Notes: generated by a model not told the origin, from the sequence alone. A stretch of 35,552 nucleotides of DNA from Enterobacterales bacterium (GCA_030949565.1 JAUZSK010000011.1:1-35552), one strand, 5' to 3'; counted from the stretch's first letter, positions 16,111 through 27,426 are shown. Made by a program: numbers and translations.

Positions 16111-17626
16111 ATGAAAAATCAATTGTTACTCTTTCTATGTCTTTTAACTGCTTGCCTCAGCAGTAACGCCGCAGCAGCGCCATGGATAAAAGCAGGCGAT
16201 ACCGGTTTACGCGCTGATATTCAACGGCTCGCTGATTCAGGCCAACTCAATATTCCGGTTGCCACCTATCCCCTTATGTGGGCGAGTGTTGCTTCCGAGT
16301 CTCAAAAAATCCAATTTGAGCAGTTAACCGCCCCACAACAATTAGCCTATCTCCGCATCAAAAAAGCGATGCGACTAGCCACCAATCGCGGTCGTAAAAG
16401 TCAACTAAATCTGTTTGCTGCTAGCGATGTAAAACGTTTTAGTGGTTTTGAAAACTCTTATTACGAGAAAAATAAACTTACTTTATCTTCTGAATTTATG
16501 GGCAATAGTTTCTCGGCCAATCTTGCAGTCAATGTTCGAAGTGATTTTCGTCAGGTGCCCGGTGATAAGAGGGTAAATTTTGACCAGAGCTATATCGCTT
16601 TTAAGTTTTCTAATTGGGTCGTGGACTTAGGCGCTATCGACCAATGGTGGGGACCCGGCTATGAATCGAGTTTAATTATGTCTAATAATGCTAGACCGCT
16701 GCCAGCCGTCTCCGTTAGGCGCAATGATTCGCGTCCATTTGAGTCTCCTTGGCTTAGCTGGATTGGACCTTGGACCTTTAGCGCACAAATGGCACAACTC
16801 GAAACCGAGCGTTATGTGGCAGATGCCAAACTATGGAGTAGTCGGGCGAGTTTTAAACCCTTTAGCCATTTGGAAGATTGGACTTTCTTGGTCTTATCAA
16901 TGGGGTGGCCAAGGTCAACCAGAGTCTTTTCGGCAATTTGTGCGAGGATTACTGGGGCGCACCGAATGTGCTAATGGCGCATCAAGCTGTGATGTCTCTC
17001 TACAATCCAAACTAGGCAACCAACTGGCTGGTTTTGATGCACGCTGGTCTGGTAGTTTTAATGACCATACCTACGCCGTTTATGCACAAACTATTGGAGA
17101 AGATAGTCCGGAGCCAGGAAGTTTAAGAATTTCTGACAAGTCGTATCTCTACGGTATAGAGACACAAATCAGTTTTACCCAACCAATACTAGTTAATTTT
17201 TGAGTACTCAGACACCCAAGCTAATTGTGGCGCCAGAGGCGATACTTCGCAAGATTGTTTTTATGAACATGGTACTTATCGATCAGGCTATCGATATTAT
17301 ACTCGAAGCATTGGCTCTAATTATGATAACGACGCTGAAACCTTAGTATTATCACTTTTTCTCAAGCTGAAAATGGTAATCAGTGGCAAGTTAAATTACG
17401 CCAACTACAGCTTAACTCCAACAACCGTGATCGCTACCCAAATGATCCATTACTAGGCAATAGCGTTTCCAAAGTGGCAGAAAAGGTCAAGCAAGTCGAA
17501 TTGAAATATGTGTTTATAACAGAAAAAGGGTCAATTAGCCTTGGCGGAATTTTTTCTCAATCAGATATTCAACAAACTAATAGTAATCAACTAAGTCTCT
17601 ATCTAGAATACCAACAGCGATTGTAA
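16111..17626 (+). pseudogene. Wzi-type capsule assembly outer-membrane protein, three frameshifts
   Basis: Reassembled across three frames this encodes about 504 residues, near the length of Wzi (479 in E. coli), an outer-membrane beta-barrel that helps attach capsule. A signal peptide (about 1-24, ending NAAAA) and family segments such as GAIDQWWGPGYESSL and the LEIGLSW-QWGGQGQ region are clear. Breaks: one extra base near 16872-16880 (GAAGATTGG), one extra T at 17197-17201 and one missing T at 17356-17360. After the last, the frame runs to TAA at 17624-17626. Good family sequence on both sides of every break points to recent damage or base-calling errors. It converges with the SNF2 gene, 6 bases apart. 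Confidence 0.75.
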
Positions 17627-17632
17627 AATCAA

Positions 17633-20600
17633 TCAAAAACCTTCGATCGGTTGAAACAGCGCTTGCCAATCTTCAGAGGTGAGATTCAATGTGTCTAATG
17701 ACTCTTGATCATATAATCCTTGAGCCAATTTATGCTTTTGTTGCTGCATTTGCTGAATTTTTTCTTCAACCGTACCTTTGGTTATTAGCTTGTAAACAAA
17801 TACCGGCTTATCCTGACCAATTCGATAAGCACGGTCATTAGCTTGTTGCTCTGCCGCCGGATTCCACCAAGGATCAAAGTGAATAACGGTGTCAGCTGCG
17901 GTCAAGTTAAGCCCTACGCCACCGGCTTTTAAACTAATAAGAAAGATTGGCACCTTCGATTTTTGGAACTGCTCCACTAGGCGACCTCGCTGCTTTGTCT
18001 TACCGGTAAGCATAAGGTAGCTTATTGACATCTCGGTTAATTCTTCAGCAATAATATCCAACATACTGGTGAAAGAAGAGAATAAAAGAATTCGCCTTCC
18101 TTGCTCCACCATACTTGGTAAGCGGGTTTTTAGCCAAGATATTTTAGCCGAAGAATTTAATTTCTGGGCAGAATCCAACTTGATCAAATTAGAATGGCAG
18201 CAAACTTGTCGAAGCTTTAATAGCGCATTACCAATTAGAAAATTGTTTCTATTTTTACTTTCTAGCAGCATCGCTTTGCTAACCTGCTCCATCATCGATA
18301 CCCGAATAGTTTCATAAAGATCAGCTTGATTCTCTTCAAGCTCTATTAGAGTCATGATCTCTGTTTTACTCGGTAGTTCCTTGGCTACTTCATTTTTTGT
18401 ACGCCTAAGCATCAGTGGCGCGACCCGTTTAGCCAAAAGACCTTGGCGATGATAATCCTGATTTTTTTCAATAGGTTGTCGATAAAGCTGATTAAACTGA
18501 TATTCACTGCCTAAAAAATTAGGCATTAGAAACTGGAACAAAGACCAAAGTTCACCAAGATGATTTTCCATCGGCGTACCAGTTAAACAAAGGCGTTGGT
18601 TAGAACTGAGAGCATTAACGACGCTGGTTATTTTACTGCGTGTATTTTTAATCACCTGTGCTTCATCTAAAATCAATAGATGAAAGCGAGTTTTACGGAG
18701 TATATTAATATCGCGCAATACCAAGCCATAACTAGTCACCACAATATCCATGGAAGATAACTTAGAGAATAAACTCTGCCGTTTACTACCCGCAAGCTTC
18801 ATAAATTTTAGTGTTGGGGCAAACTTATTGGTTTCTTGCTGCCAGTTAGATAATAGGCTTGTCGGCGCTATGACCAGACAGGGTGCTTTTAGTCGTCCAG
18901 ACTTTTTTTCAACTAAAATATGAGCAATGGTTTGAATGGTTTTACCTAAACCCATATCATCAGCCAATATTCCGCCGAGATGATGGCGGCGTATAAATTG
19001 CAGCCAATTAAGACCACATTGTTGATAATCGCGAAGCTCTCCATGCAGCTCCCTCGGAACAGCGATTTTTGATATTTTTCTGTCCATGGACAACTGCTTG
19101 GCTTTTTTGGCCAATTTTTTACCGCTTGCCCAACTCATTGCAAATGGTTTATCGATATTCTTTTTCTTTTGTGTACTACTGTCTATATCGAGTAGCGGAA
19201 TCAAGCGACCAAATTGATTACTAGGAAAGCGTAAACGTTGTTCCCGGTTAAGACTCTTCTCATCATTAAGCTCCACAAAAGAAGAGAATATGGATACCAC
19301 TCGTTCTCTATCCAATGATATCGTTTGTCCTGAATCGAGTTTTATCTGCAGTTTTGCCCCATCAGCAACGCTATAAAAATCTAACTCTTCTCGTTGAATT
19401 AAAGTCACGATATAGGGCATCAAATTAATTGATTCACCTCTTACTTTGACTCCCACCTCTAATTCAAACCAATCAAATTCAGATCGGACGGGTTCTGACG
19501 CGATGAGACTTTCAGATTCACTCAGTAAATTAAGCTGCTGTGGACGTCGACGATCAAGATTGCTCGCCATCATATTTTCTGCAAGTACTGAAGAATCATC
19601 AACCGGACTCAATTCATCTCTGCCCTGCATGATATCAACATACCATTCATCAACTAAAATTTGATGAACTCGAAAACCTTGCTCTAATTCTATTTTCCAA
19701 CCAAGGCTGTGTAAGCCATTTAAAATAGGCAGCATATGACTAAAATGGCAATCAAACTCTCGATCACCAAAATGGAAAGATTCTATTAGAGGAACTTCAT
19801 ACCTAGCTTCTAGCAACGGCATATTTTCAATTTGTATTAAATACTCGGTCAACTGTTCACTGAATGATTTTCTTGCTTCCCTCTCCATTACCAAGGGTAA
19901 TAAATTTTTTTAGTGAAAATTGTTTTTCATTGACTAAAAATGAAAGCTTAGCAGCATCAAATGAAACCACTTTATCTTGACGCCAGGGGACTAGCATTTC
20001 GCTACTTGTAATTTTTAAAACTGGGCTGACTTTAAATTCATCTTGATTAGTTAACTGCCTAAACAAGGATTCACTCTTTTTGGCAGCTTTCTCAAAAACT
20101 TCAATAATCGAGTTATGTTTTAAATCAAGGTAATAATTTTTGGTGATCTGTTGTAGTTCTCGATTATAGCCTTCCCGCCAAAAATTTTGGCTTCTGGCGG
20201 AAAGAGCAATCGGTGGTCTATGACTCGATTCCCAAAAAAAAGACGATCAGTCAGTGCCAGAGCTTTTATCACTCGATTACCATTAACTGAGTTTTCAATT
20301 TCAAACTCATGGCTTTCCAATTTAAGACTTTCTGCAATTGTTTGTTGCCTTTCAGAAACTTTAAGGGATGAAAAGCAACCTTTTTGTTGCGACAAAAAAT
20401 GTAGTATTTGTTGATCTGCAAGACTAAAAAATTTAGTTTCTTTTTTTCCAATAAGTTCTGCCTCAATGGCTTCTTGAAGATTTAATGGCGCTTTTATTTG
20501 AAATAATTTTTTCTTTGGTTAAATAAGCTTTTGAAGCCTCAACAATCCAGCAACCTTGTTTGTGTTGCAGCATATAAATAACTCGATGCCTTGCCATGGT

Positions 20601-21011
20601 TGGGAAGGGATCAAGTTTCTGATTGCTTAACCAATGCCGAATATATTGCTTACCCGAAAGATTTTTAGATTGTTGATTGGTCGACGGAGGTAGTCGATGC
20701 AAACGGGTTTTAGATTCTATAGCTAGCGCCGCAAGATGCTCACAGGGAAGTCCCGAAGCGTCGGCCACATCTTTAATATCTTCACAACTACAGCTGCCCA
20801 AGCTTTCATTCATCGGCCAGTATAGAATTTGTTTTGTAAATTGACCGTCACAAAGACAGGTGCCTTTGATATAACGCTCATCTTCAATATTTTGCCAATT
20901 AACGAGATTGTCGTCGAGCAAAATAGACAACCCGTCCATTAAGATCTTTTCGGAAAAATATTGAGTGAGATGGTCGACCGGACCCTTATAAGCCAACGGT
21001 CTATTGATCAT
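17633..21011 (-). pseudogene. SWIM zinc finger and SNF2 helicase, three frameshifts
   Basis: Rejoined, this is about 1125 residues. The N-terminal part has a SWIM zinc finger, C-S-C...C-E-H (20463-21011 frame). The C-terminal 753 residues are a full SNF2/Rad54-type ATPase: Walker A DDMGLGKTIQT, the DEAQ box, LTGTPMENHLGELWSLF, and motif VI DRAYRIGQ. Such proteins translocate on DNA and remodel nucleoprotein; the cell role of the bacterial SWIM/SNF2 type is poorly known. Breaks: an extra A in the run at 20507-20512, a missing base at 20180-20184, an extra A in the run at 19905-19911 (plus-strand coordinates). Correcting each gives one smooth reading frame with no stops. The GGGAG ribosome-binding site supports ATG 21011. 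The ATPase part is intact. Confidence 0.78.
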
Positions 21012-21163
21012 GCGAGCTCCCGATGACCATGTAAACTCCCCATACGTAGAAATTATTATTATTTAGCAGTCCAGTCTATCAAATATTGGGGCAAATTTGG
21101 AATACTTTTTTTAAATATTAGGCTTAAATAGATAGATTAGGCCATTAAAAGGTCAACTAACCT

Positions 21164-21792
21164 TCATTCTGGATCTTTTAATAGGGCTTTGTTCAAAAAT
21201 ATAGGCTTAATAGGAACATTTTCCCACTGATATTTGTTTTCAACATGAGTTTGTGCGTTTGCGATCAGATCCAGCACCTCATCGCCTTCCATGACCATAC
21301 CGAACACCGTATAACCCCAAGTTTTACCCGGATCAAGCCCTTCATTATCGCCCATATTAAAATAAAATTGACGCACAGCAGAATGAGGGTCATCGTCTCG
21401 CGCCATGGCGATGGAGTAGAGTTCATTTTTTAAACCATTGCCTGATTCATTATAGATAGGAGATTGTTTGGCACGTTCTTCTAACTTTTCATTATAGCCA
21501 CCACCCTGCACTACAAAGTCTTTAACCACTCGATGAAAAATGGTGCCATCGTAAGTACCACTGACTACATAATAAAGAAAATTATTAACCGTGATCGGTG
21601 CTTTAAGTCGATTCAGCTCTATTACTATTTTGCCAGCAGTGGTTTGCATCTCTACCACTGGAAAAAGGTTATTCGGCTGGATATCCGCGCCACGCTGCCC
21701 TAGGTTACAGTTTTTTTGATCGGCATTTTGTGGCAATAAAAAAAAAGCTCGCTATAAGCCCTAACGTCAATACAAGAATATTTTTTTTTCAT
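21164..21792 (-). CDS. Cyclophilin-type peptidyl-prolyl isomerase, probably periplasmic
   Basis: The body (from about 21736 down) is a cyclophilin: FHRVVKDFVVQGGGY (Phe-His-Arg of the active site), the FYFNMGDNEGLD stretch and a VFGMVMEGDEVLD end. It would speed proline isomerisation in folding proteins. Upstream, two single-base corrections (one fewer A in the nine-base run at 21781-21789 and one fewer T in the nine-base run at 21738-21746, as read on the minus strand) yield ATG at 21792 and a good signal peptide, MKKNILVLTLGLIASFFLL. As printed, the frame can only start at TTG 21736. I therefore take 21792 as the true start and the product as exported. It follows the aldehyde dehydrogenase gene by 46 bases. 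Confidence 0.8.
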
Positions 21793-21838
21793 ACACCAAC
21801 CTAAATTTTCATACCAACTAGAAACAAAAATAAAGCAT

Positions 21839-23263
21839 TTAATTTAAACCAGAAATTGCTTTAATTTCCACAAAATCATTAAGCCCGTGAACGCCCCATT
21901 CTCTACCATTACCAGACTGTTTACATCCACCAAATGGCGTATTGATATCGCCACTATTGCCATTAATATTAAGATTGCCGGCGCGGATACGATCAGCCAC
22001 ATAACGCAGTGTTTTAGGATCTTCACCTTGAATATATCCGGCCAAGCCGTAGGGTGTATCATTGGCTATTTCTATCGCTTGATCCAGCGAGTCGTAGGGT
22101 AATATAGCGAGTACCGGTCCAAAAATTTCTTCACGTGCAATGGTCATTTGATTATTCACCTGTGAAAAAATGGTTGGCGCCACAAAATAGCCCTTGTCAC
22201 AAGCTTGCGGTTTGTCTAAACCGCCACAAAGGAGTTTGGCGCCTTCATCAATGCCCGCTTGAATTAAGCCTCTAATTTTGTTGTATTGTAATTCAGAAAT
22301 AACCGGCCCCATGGTGGTTGCCGGATCGGTCGCTTCTCCCACCACCACACTATTAGCGGTAGCACTAGCAATACTTTCCGCTTTTGCCAATAGCTCTTTG
22401 GGTACTAACATCCGAGTCGGCGCGTTACACGATTGACCACTGTTATTAAATACTTCTTTAGCCCCACGGCTGATAGCTTTTTCTAAATCAGCATCAGCCA
22501 AAATGATATTGGCTGACTTACCGCCCAATTCCTGTGCCACACGTTTAACGCTTGGCGCTGCATTTTGTGCAACCAATGATCCCGCTCGAGTCGAGCCAGT
22601 AAAAGAAACCATATCCACCAGAGGATGGCTTGACAAAGCACTACCAACGCCAGGACCATCCCCATTGAGCATATTGTAAATGCCAGCAGGTAACCCCGCA
22701 GCATCCACCACCTGAGAGAAAACATAAGCCGATAGCGGCGCAATTTCAGAAGGTTTTAAGACCAAAGTACAACCGGCAGCTAATGCCGGTGCGACTTTAC
22801 AAGCCAATTGATTCATTGGCCAATTCCAAGGAGTAATTAAGCCACAAACGCCAACCGCTTCCTTTTTAATAATACTGACACCCTGCTTTTTCTCAAAGGC
22901 ATAATCTTTAAGTACATCGGCAATGGCTTGAAAGTGCGCCAAGCCCGAACCCGCTTGAGATTTAACGGCGAGTGCCGTGGGTGCGCCCATTTCTTCAGAA
23001 ATAGCATCGGCGATGTCGTTATAACGCAACTTGTATTGCTGAATAATATTTTGAATAATTTCGATGCGATCCTCACGGCTACTATAGGCGTATGTTTTAA
23101 AGGCTTCACTCGCAGCGGCAACAGCATTATTTAAATCGGCTTCATTGCCGATACTTATTTGCGCACAAACCTGTTCATTTGAAGGGTTAATCACGTTCAT
23201 TTTTTGATCGCTGACAGGATCAACCCATCGGCCATTAATATAAAACTGCTTGTAGTTTTTCAT
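21839..23263 (-). CDS. NAD(P)-dependent aldehyde dehydrogenase
   Basis: A 474-residue enzyme of the aldehyde dehydrogenase superfamily that oxidises an aldehyde to an acid in the cytoplasm. Catalytic residues are visible: N147 in TPWNWP, E245 in QELGGKS and the nucleophile C279 in NNSGQSCNAPTRM; FTGSTRAG is the cofactor loop. The C-terminal GNLNINGNSGDINTPFGGCKQSG segment is typical. The specific aldehyde cannot be told. It lies in the same strand run as ubiI (54-base gap), probably as a lineage-specific addition to the ubiquinone gene cluster rather than part of that pathway. Confidence 0.88.
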   Translation of the reverse strand: MKNYKQFYINGRWVDPVSDQKMNVINPSNEQVCAQISIGNEADLNNAVAAASEAFKTYAYSSREDRIEIIQNIIQQYKLRYNDIADAISEEMGAPTALAVKSQAGSGLAHFQAIADVLKDYAFEKKQGVSIIKKEAVGVCGLITPWNWPMNQLACKVAPALAAGCTLVLKPSEIAPLSAYVFSQVVDAAGLPAGIYNMLNGDGPGVGSALSSHPLVDMVSFTGSTRAGSLVAQNAAPSVKRVAQELGGKSANIILADADLEKAISRGAKEVFNNSGQSCNAPTRMLVPKELLAKAESIASATANSVVVGEATDPATTMGPVISELQYNKIRGLIQAGIDEGAKLLCGGLDKPQACDKGYFVAPTIFSQVNNQMTIAREEIFGPVLAILPYDSLDQAIEIANDTPYGLAGYIQGEDPKTLRYVADRIRAGNLNINGNSGDINTPFGGCKQSGNGREWGVHGLNDFVEIKAISGLN

Positions 23264-23317
23264 GTTTTATTTCCTATAAGTTTCGCTATCTGTTTAATCA
23301 GTTTGAAAAAGTAAAAA

Positions 23318-24544
23318 CTAAAGCCCTATAGCTTTTTTGATCACTTCATTTTTAATAAATTGGTTGTTATCCAGAAGGTTCATGCCTAAATTGCGCGCCA
23401 TGGTGAGCAGCATATTGTCGCTAGCAAATAAATTTTTAAAACCACTCATGGCATTTTGCATAATCAGGTTTTCGGTTTTTCTAGCTCTTTCAAAGGGACG
23501 TAAATTAGCCTGCAATCCCCAATCACGTTTTTCATACTGTAACTGCAAGATCAGTTGTGACAGTTGCTGAACATCCTGAAAACCAATATTAACTCCCTGA
23601 CCTGCCAACGGATGAATGGTGTGTGCAGCATCACCCACCAAGGCCACTCGATGCGATAAATAATCCTTGGCATGACGTTTGACCAAGGCGAATCCCGCAA
23701 AATCTGAAACTAGCTCAACATCGCCTAACCGTGATTCAAAAGCGGCTTGCAATTGTTGTGCAAAATCAATCGGTTTTAGCACTGTCACCTGCTCGGCCTT
23801 ATCGCTATCTAATGACCAAACCACCGAGCAAAGGTTAGCTTGTGGCAGCGGCAAAAAGGCCACCGGCCCGAAAGCAGTAAAACGCTGCCACGCGGTATCT
23901 TGATGTGGTAGTTGCGTGTTTACGTTGGCCACAAAAGCGGTTTGCTGGTAGTCCATTTCACTATGAGAAATTCCAAGTAATTGGCGTATTTTAGAATGAG
24001 CGCCATCAGCGGCAATTAATAATTGTGCTGAAATACTTTGGCTATTTCCATCGGTGTCGGTTAAATCCAAACTCACCGCATCGGTTTGTTGGTCCAAACT
24101 TTCAACACTATGAGAAAAACAGAAGGTCACATTGCCGAAACTATTAATCTGTTTAAGCAAAGCCGCTTGTAACAGATGATTTTCGATAATAACGCCTAGA
24201 TCGGCTTGCGCCAGTTCCGCCGCCGAAAAATGGATAGAACCTTGCCCATCACCATCCCACACCCGCATTTGTTGGTAGCTTGCCATTCGATTAGGAGCAA
24301 GATGTTGCCAAGCACCTAGGTTTTGCAAAAATAGTCGGTTAGCCGGACTGATGGCACTCACTCTAAGCGCAAAGTCCTGTGGCTTAATGATGTCTGTTTG
24401 CAACAGTGAAGCCGGTAATTGTTGATCCAGCGGTTGCTTTTCTACAACTAGCATCGACAAGCCCGATGGCGCCAAAGCGGCAGCCATGGCTAAGCCTACC
24501 ATGCCGCCACCCACCAAAATTAAGTCATATCGATTTTGTATCAT
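23318..24544 (-). CDS. ubiI: Ubiquinone-pathway FAD monooxygenase, UbiI/VisC type
   Basis: A 408-residue flavin hydroxylase of the UbiH/UbiF/UbiI/COQ6 family. Seen: the N-terminal FAD site LVGGGMVGLAMAAAL, the middle LLIAADGAHSKIR (DG motif) and VGDAAHTIHPLAGQGVNIG. These enzymes add hydroxyl groups to the aromatic ring during ubiquinone synthesis; UbiI acts at C5. It lies 68 bases downstream of ubiH, the same order as visC (ubiI) in E. coli, which favours UbiI. Sequence alone does not fully exclude UbiF, whose motifs are very similar. Confidence 0.8.
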   Translation of the reverse strand: MIQNRYDLILVGGGMVGLAMAAALAPSGLSMLVVEKQPLDQQLPASLLQTDIIKPQDFALRVSAISPANRLFLQNLGAWQHLAPNRMASYQQMRVWDGDGQGSIHFSAAELAQADLGVIIENHLLQAALLKQINSFGNVTFCFSHSVESLDQQTDAVSLDLTDTDGNSQSISAQLLIAADGAHSKIRQLLGISHSEMDYQQTAFVANVNTQLPHQDTAWQRFTAFGPVAFLPLPQANLCSVVWSLDSDKAEQVTVLKPIDFAQQLQAAFESRLGDVELVSDFAGFALVKRHAKDYLSHRVALVGDAAHTIHPLAGQGVNIGFQDVQQLSQLILQLQYEKRDWGLQANLRPFERARKTENLIMQNAMSGFKNLFASDNMLLTMARNLGMNLLDNNQFIKNEVIKKAIGL

Positions 24545-24612
24545 TGTATTCTTTAAGCCTTTCTATTGTTCAAGAGTTACCCTTTGACGGTAGCTTGCTT
24601 GTCATTAATCGT

Positions 24613-25932
24613 TTATTTAGTGGCAATACCGCGAGTCAAATTTGCCGCGGTTCCGCCATAGCCCATGGCATGCCGCGCAAGAATATTTTTTGCCGCTGGC
24701 AGGTGATCCAATAAACAAAGCAGCTTATTACGAGCAAACACCAAAGGCCAAAAATTATTACTAAACAAACTCACCAAACTGTCGGTTACACAGATGGTTT
24801 TTTGCCAATCAACCTGTCTTTGCTGTTCAAAACTTTTTAAGGACTGACTACTCGCAAAGTCCTTATCTTGTTGCAAAGCAAGGGCTATAAAATCGACTAA
24901 CGCAGCGACATCGCGTAATGCCAAATTAAAACCTTGTCCTGCAATTGGGTGTAAAGTATGAGCAGCGTTACCCAGTAGCATGACTCGTTGATAATGTGCC
25001 TTTTCAGCAACTCTTAAAGCCAATGGATAACTGGCCCTTTGCCCGACCTTTGTAAAATAGCCTAAACGAAAACCAAAGGCCTGTTGCAATTGTTGTAGAA
25101 AACTTTTTTCATCGCATTGCATTAAACTCTGCCACTGATCATCAGCCACACACCAAACTAAAGACATCCGATTACGAGTGAGTGGTAATAGCGCAATAGG
25201 CCCTTGATCGGTGAAACGCTCAAAAGCGCGATTATTGTGCGCTTGTTGGGTGGAGATGTTAGCGATAACTGCTCGCTGAGCATAAGGTTTAATTTTCATC
25301 GGCATAGACAACTGCTTGGCCACCGCAGATAAAGTCCCATCCGCAGCCAAAACAAGCTTGCCGGATAGCTGAACTTTTTTACCTTCTGTATCCTGAATGA
25401 TTAAAGATTGATAATCCTTACAATCGGCATCCGATAGGTCTTTATCCGAAAGTTCATGCTGCTGGGCAATAATCTGATCTAATTGATAGGGGCAATAGCA
25501 ATCGATATTGGTTTGTTGCTGCATCGCTTGCCATAAAATCGGACCGGTTTGATCCAACGGGATGACCTGCCCCAAGGCTTCCACCTGATAATCTTTAGCA
25601 GTCAAACGCGCATAGCCGAAATGTCCACGATTAGACACATGAATATGCTCAATCGGGCAAGCTAAGGGTTTAATCTGAGGCCAAAGCTCAAGCGTTTTTA
25701 GAATATCCACAGAAGCCGCAGACAGTGCCACGGCTCGCTGATCAAAACTGGGACTAGTATCCATGCTGGGTTCAAACGCTTCCACCACTGCTATCTTAAA
25801 TTGATTTGCCGCAGACGATAATTGAGACAAAGCAATAGCCGCTGAAACGCCAACCATGCCGCCGCCGATCAAAATAATATCGTAATGATGATTATTTATA
25901 CTTTTATTGTTCGCTTTAGTTTGATTTGTCAT
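24613..25932 (-). CDS. ubiH: 2-octaprenyl-6-methoxyphenol hydroxylase
   Basis: A 439-residue FAD-dependent hydroxylase for ubiquinone ring C1. FAD motifs are LIGGGMVGVSAAIAL near the N-terminus, LVLAADGTLSAVAKQL in the middle and LLGNAAHTLHPIAGQGFNLALRDV. The GNAA variant in the last motif is typical of UbiH, where UbiI and UbiF have GDAA. It follows pepP and precedes ubiI, the conserved gammaproteobacterial order. The protein is somewhat longer than E. coli UbiH (392) through insertions in the middle. The true stop of pepP lies 83 bases upstream of its ATG. Confidence 0.9.
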   Translation of the reverse strand: MTNQTKANNKSINNHHYDIILIGGGMVGVSAAIALSQLSSAANQFKIAVVEAFEPSMDTSPSFDQRAVALSAASVDILKTLELWPQIKPLACPIEHIHVSNRGHFGYARLTAKDYQVEALGQVIPLDQTGPILWQAMQQQTNIDCYCPYQLDQIIAQQHELSDKDLSDADCKDYQSLIIQDTEGKKVQLSGKLVLAADGTLSAVAKQLSMPMKIKPYAQRAVIANISTQQAHNNRAFERFTDQGPIALLPLTRNRMSLVWCVADDQWQSLMQCDEKSFLQQLQQAFGFRLGYFTKVGQRASYPLALRVAEKAHYQRVMLLGNAAHTLHPIAGQGFNLALRDVAALVDFIALALQQDKDFASSQSLKSFEQQRQVDWQKTICVTDSLVSLFSNNFWPLVFARNKLLCLLDHLPAAKNILARHAMGYGGTAANLTRGIATK

Positions 25933-26015
25933 CTTTATCGGTCAATTATTTTGTCTTAATCTAATAAATACATCACTTTGCCCCTTCACCTAAATGAAGT
26001 TGAAGGCTCATGCTG

Positions 26016-27330
26016 CTAGGCCATTAATTTTTCAATCGCAGCGACCTCTTTTACCGCACCTTTAGATAGCACTTGATGCCCTTTAGCGGTAACCAACACA
26101 TCATCTTCAATACGGATCCCAAGACCCCACCATTTTTTTATCCAAACCTTTGGTATTAGGTGCAAAATATAAACCCGGCTCGACCGTTAATACCATTCCA
26201 GACTCTAGTATGCGCGGCTCTTTGTCGATTAAATAATCGCCGACATCATGCACATCTAAACCTAACCAATGACCGGTTTTATGCATATAGTAGGGCTTGT
26301 AGGCTTCTTCATCCACCAGTTGGTTAAGCTCACCACTCAGAATTTGCATATCAATCAAACCCTGAGTCAAAATTCTTACTGCGGTGTCATGCGGAGCTGT
26401 CCAAGGATTACCCGGTTTAACCGTTTTAATGGCTTCTTTATTGGCTTTTAAAACCCATTGATAAGCTTGTTTTTGCAAGACTGAAAATCGACCACTTTTA
26501 GGGAAGGTTCTTGTAATATCGGCAGCATAACCTGCTAGTTCAGCGCCGGCATCAATTAAGATTAAATCTTTGTTATTTAAGCCACAATCGTTTTCAACAT
26601 AGTGCAAGATACAGGCGTTTTCACCACTAGCGACAATTGAGTTGTAGGCCTCAAAGCGGGCCCCTTTTTTAGCAAATTGGTATTTGATTTCAGCTTCAAG
26701 ATCCGATTCATTTTTGGCTTTAGCGCAACTTTGCATCACATGATTATGCGCTTTGGCCGATAGCTCAGCGACTTGTTTCATCACTGCAATTTCCGCTGAG
26801 CTTTTAAACAATCGCATATCATGCAAAACGTGGCTAAGGTCAATCAGTTCACCGGGAGGATGAGCGCCGTTTTTTACCTGTGAACGAAGACTATTGATCC
26901 AGCCCATGATTTTATTATCGAACTCATTATGATTACCAAACTCATAATAGATGCGATCTCGACCTTCCATCAGGCCCGGCAAAATATCGTCAATATCATC
27001 AATTGGAAAAGCATCATCACATTTATAGTTCTTCATCGCCCCAGCAGGACCTTGTCTTCGACCGTGCCAAGTTTCCATTTTAGGATCACGGTCACGACAA
27101 AATAAAATAAACTCACCCTGTTCACGACCAGGAACCAACACCAAAACTGATTGCGGCTCAGGAAAGCCACTGAGATAATGAAAATCGCTGTGCTGGCGAA
27201 ATTGAAAGTCGGTATCGCGGCTTCGTAATTGCTCCGAATTGGAAGGTAAAATGGCAATGGAGTTATTGCCCATAAACTGCATCAGTTTACGGCGGCGGCG
27301 ACCAAATTCAGCTCGTTTTATCATGGGCAT
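26016..27330 (-). pseudogene. pepP: Xaa-Pro aminopeptidase PepP, one frameshift near the C-terminus
   Basis: Aminopeptidase P, which removes N-terminal residues ahead of proline using two Mn ions. Metal ligands seen: Asp in LIDAGAE, Asp in AADITRTFP, His in HKTGHWLGLDVHD, Glu in TVEPGLYF. The frame then breaks at a seven-T run (26133-26139, plus strand): it ends early at 26107, giving 407 residues. Dropping one base restores KWWGLGIRIEDDVLVT and a stop at 26016, giving 437 residues, close to E. coli PepP (441). The last metal Glu (in RIEDD) lies after the break, so the printed frame would be inactive. A base-calling indel is the likelier cause. Confidence 0.85.
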
Positions 27331-27426
27331 TAGAATCTTTAAATAGGTGGATTGACAACATTCTACACCATGCGAAAGGTGAAGTATAACTACCCTATAG
27401 GATATAAATTAGTATTAAAAGCACAC

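Noticed and set aside
16688..17203. Separate gene of 171 codons downstream of the wzi-like start
   Set aside because: Only the part after 16876 is protein-like, and it continues the Wzi family sequence; it is the same gene after a frame change.
20120..20466. Two small overlapping minus-strand proteins between the SWIM and SNF2 parts
   Set aside because: One of them is the middle of the same SWIM/SNF2 protein after a frame change, and the other is an out-of-frame shadow.
26133..26139. Programmed frameshift in pepP
   Set aside because: No stimulator structure is evident, PepP is not known to use frameshifting, and similar homopolymer breaks occur in four other genes nearby, so an indel error is simpler.
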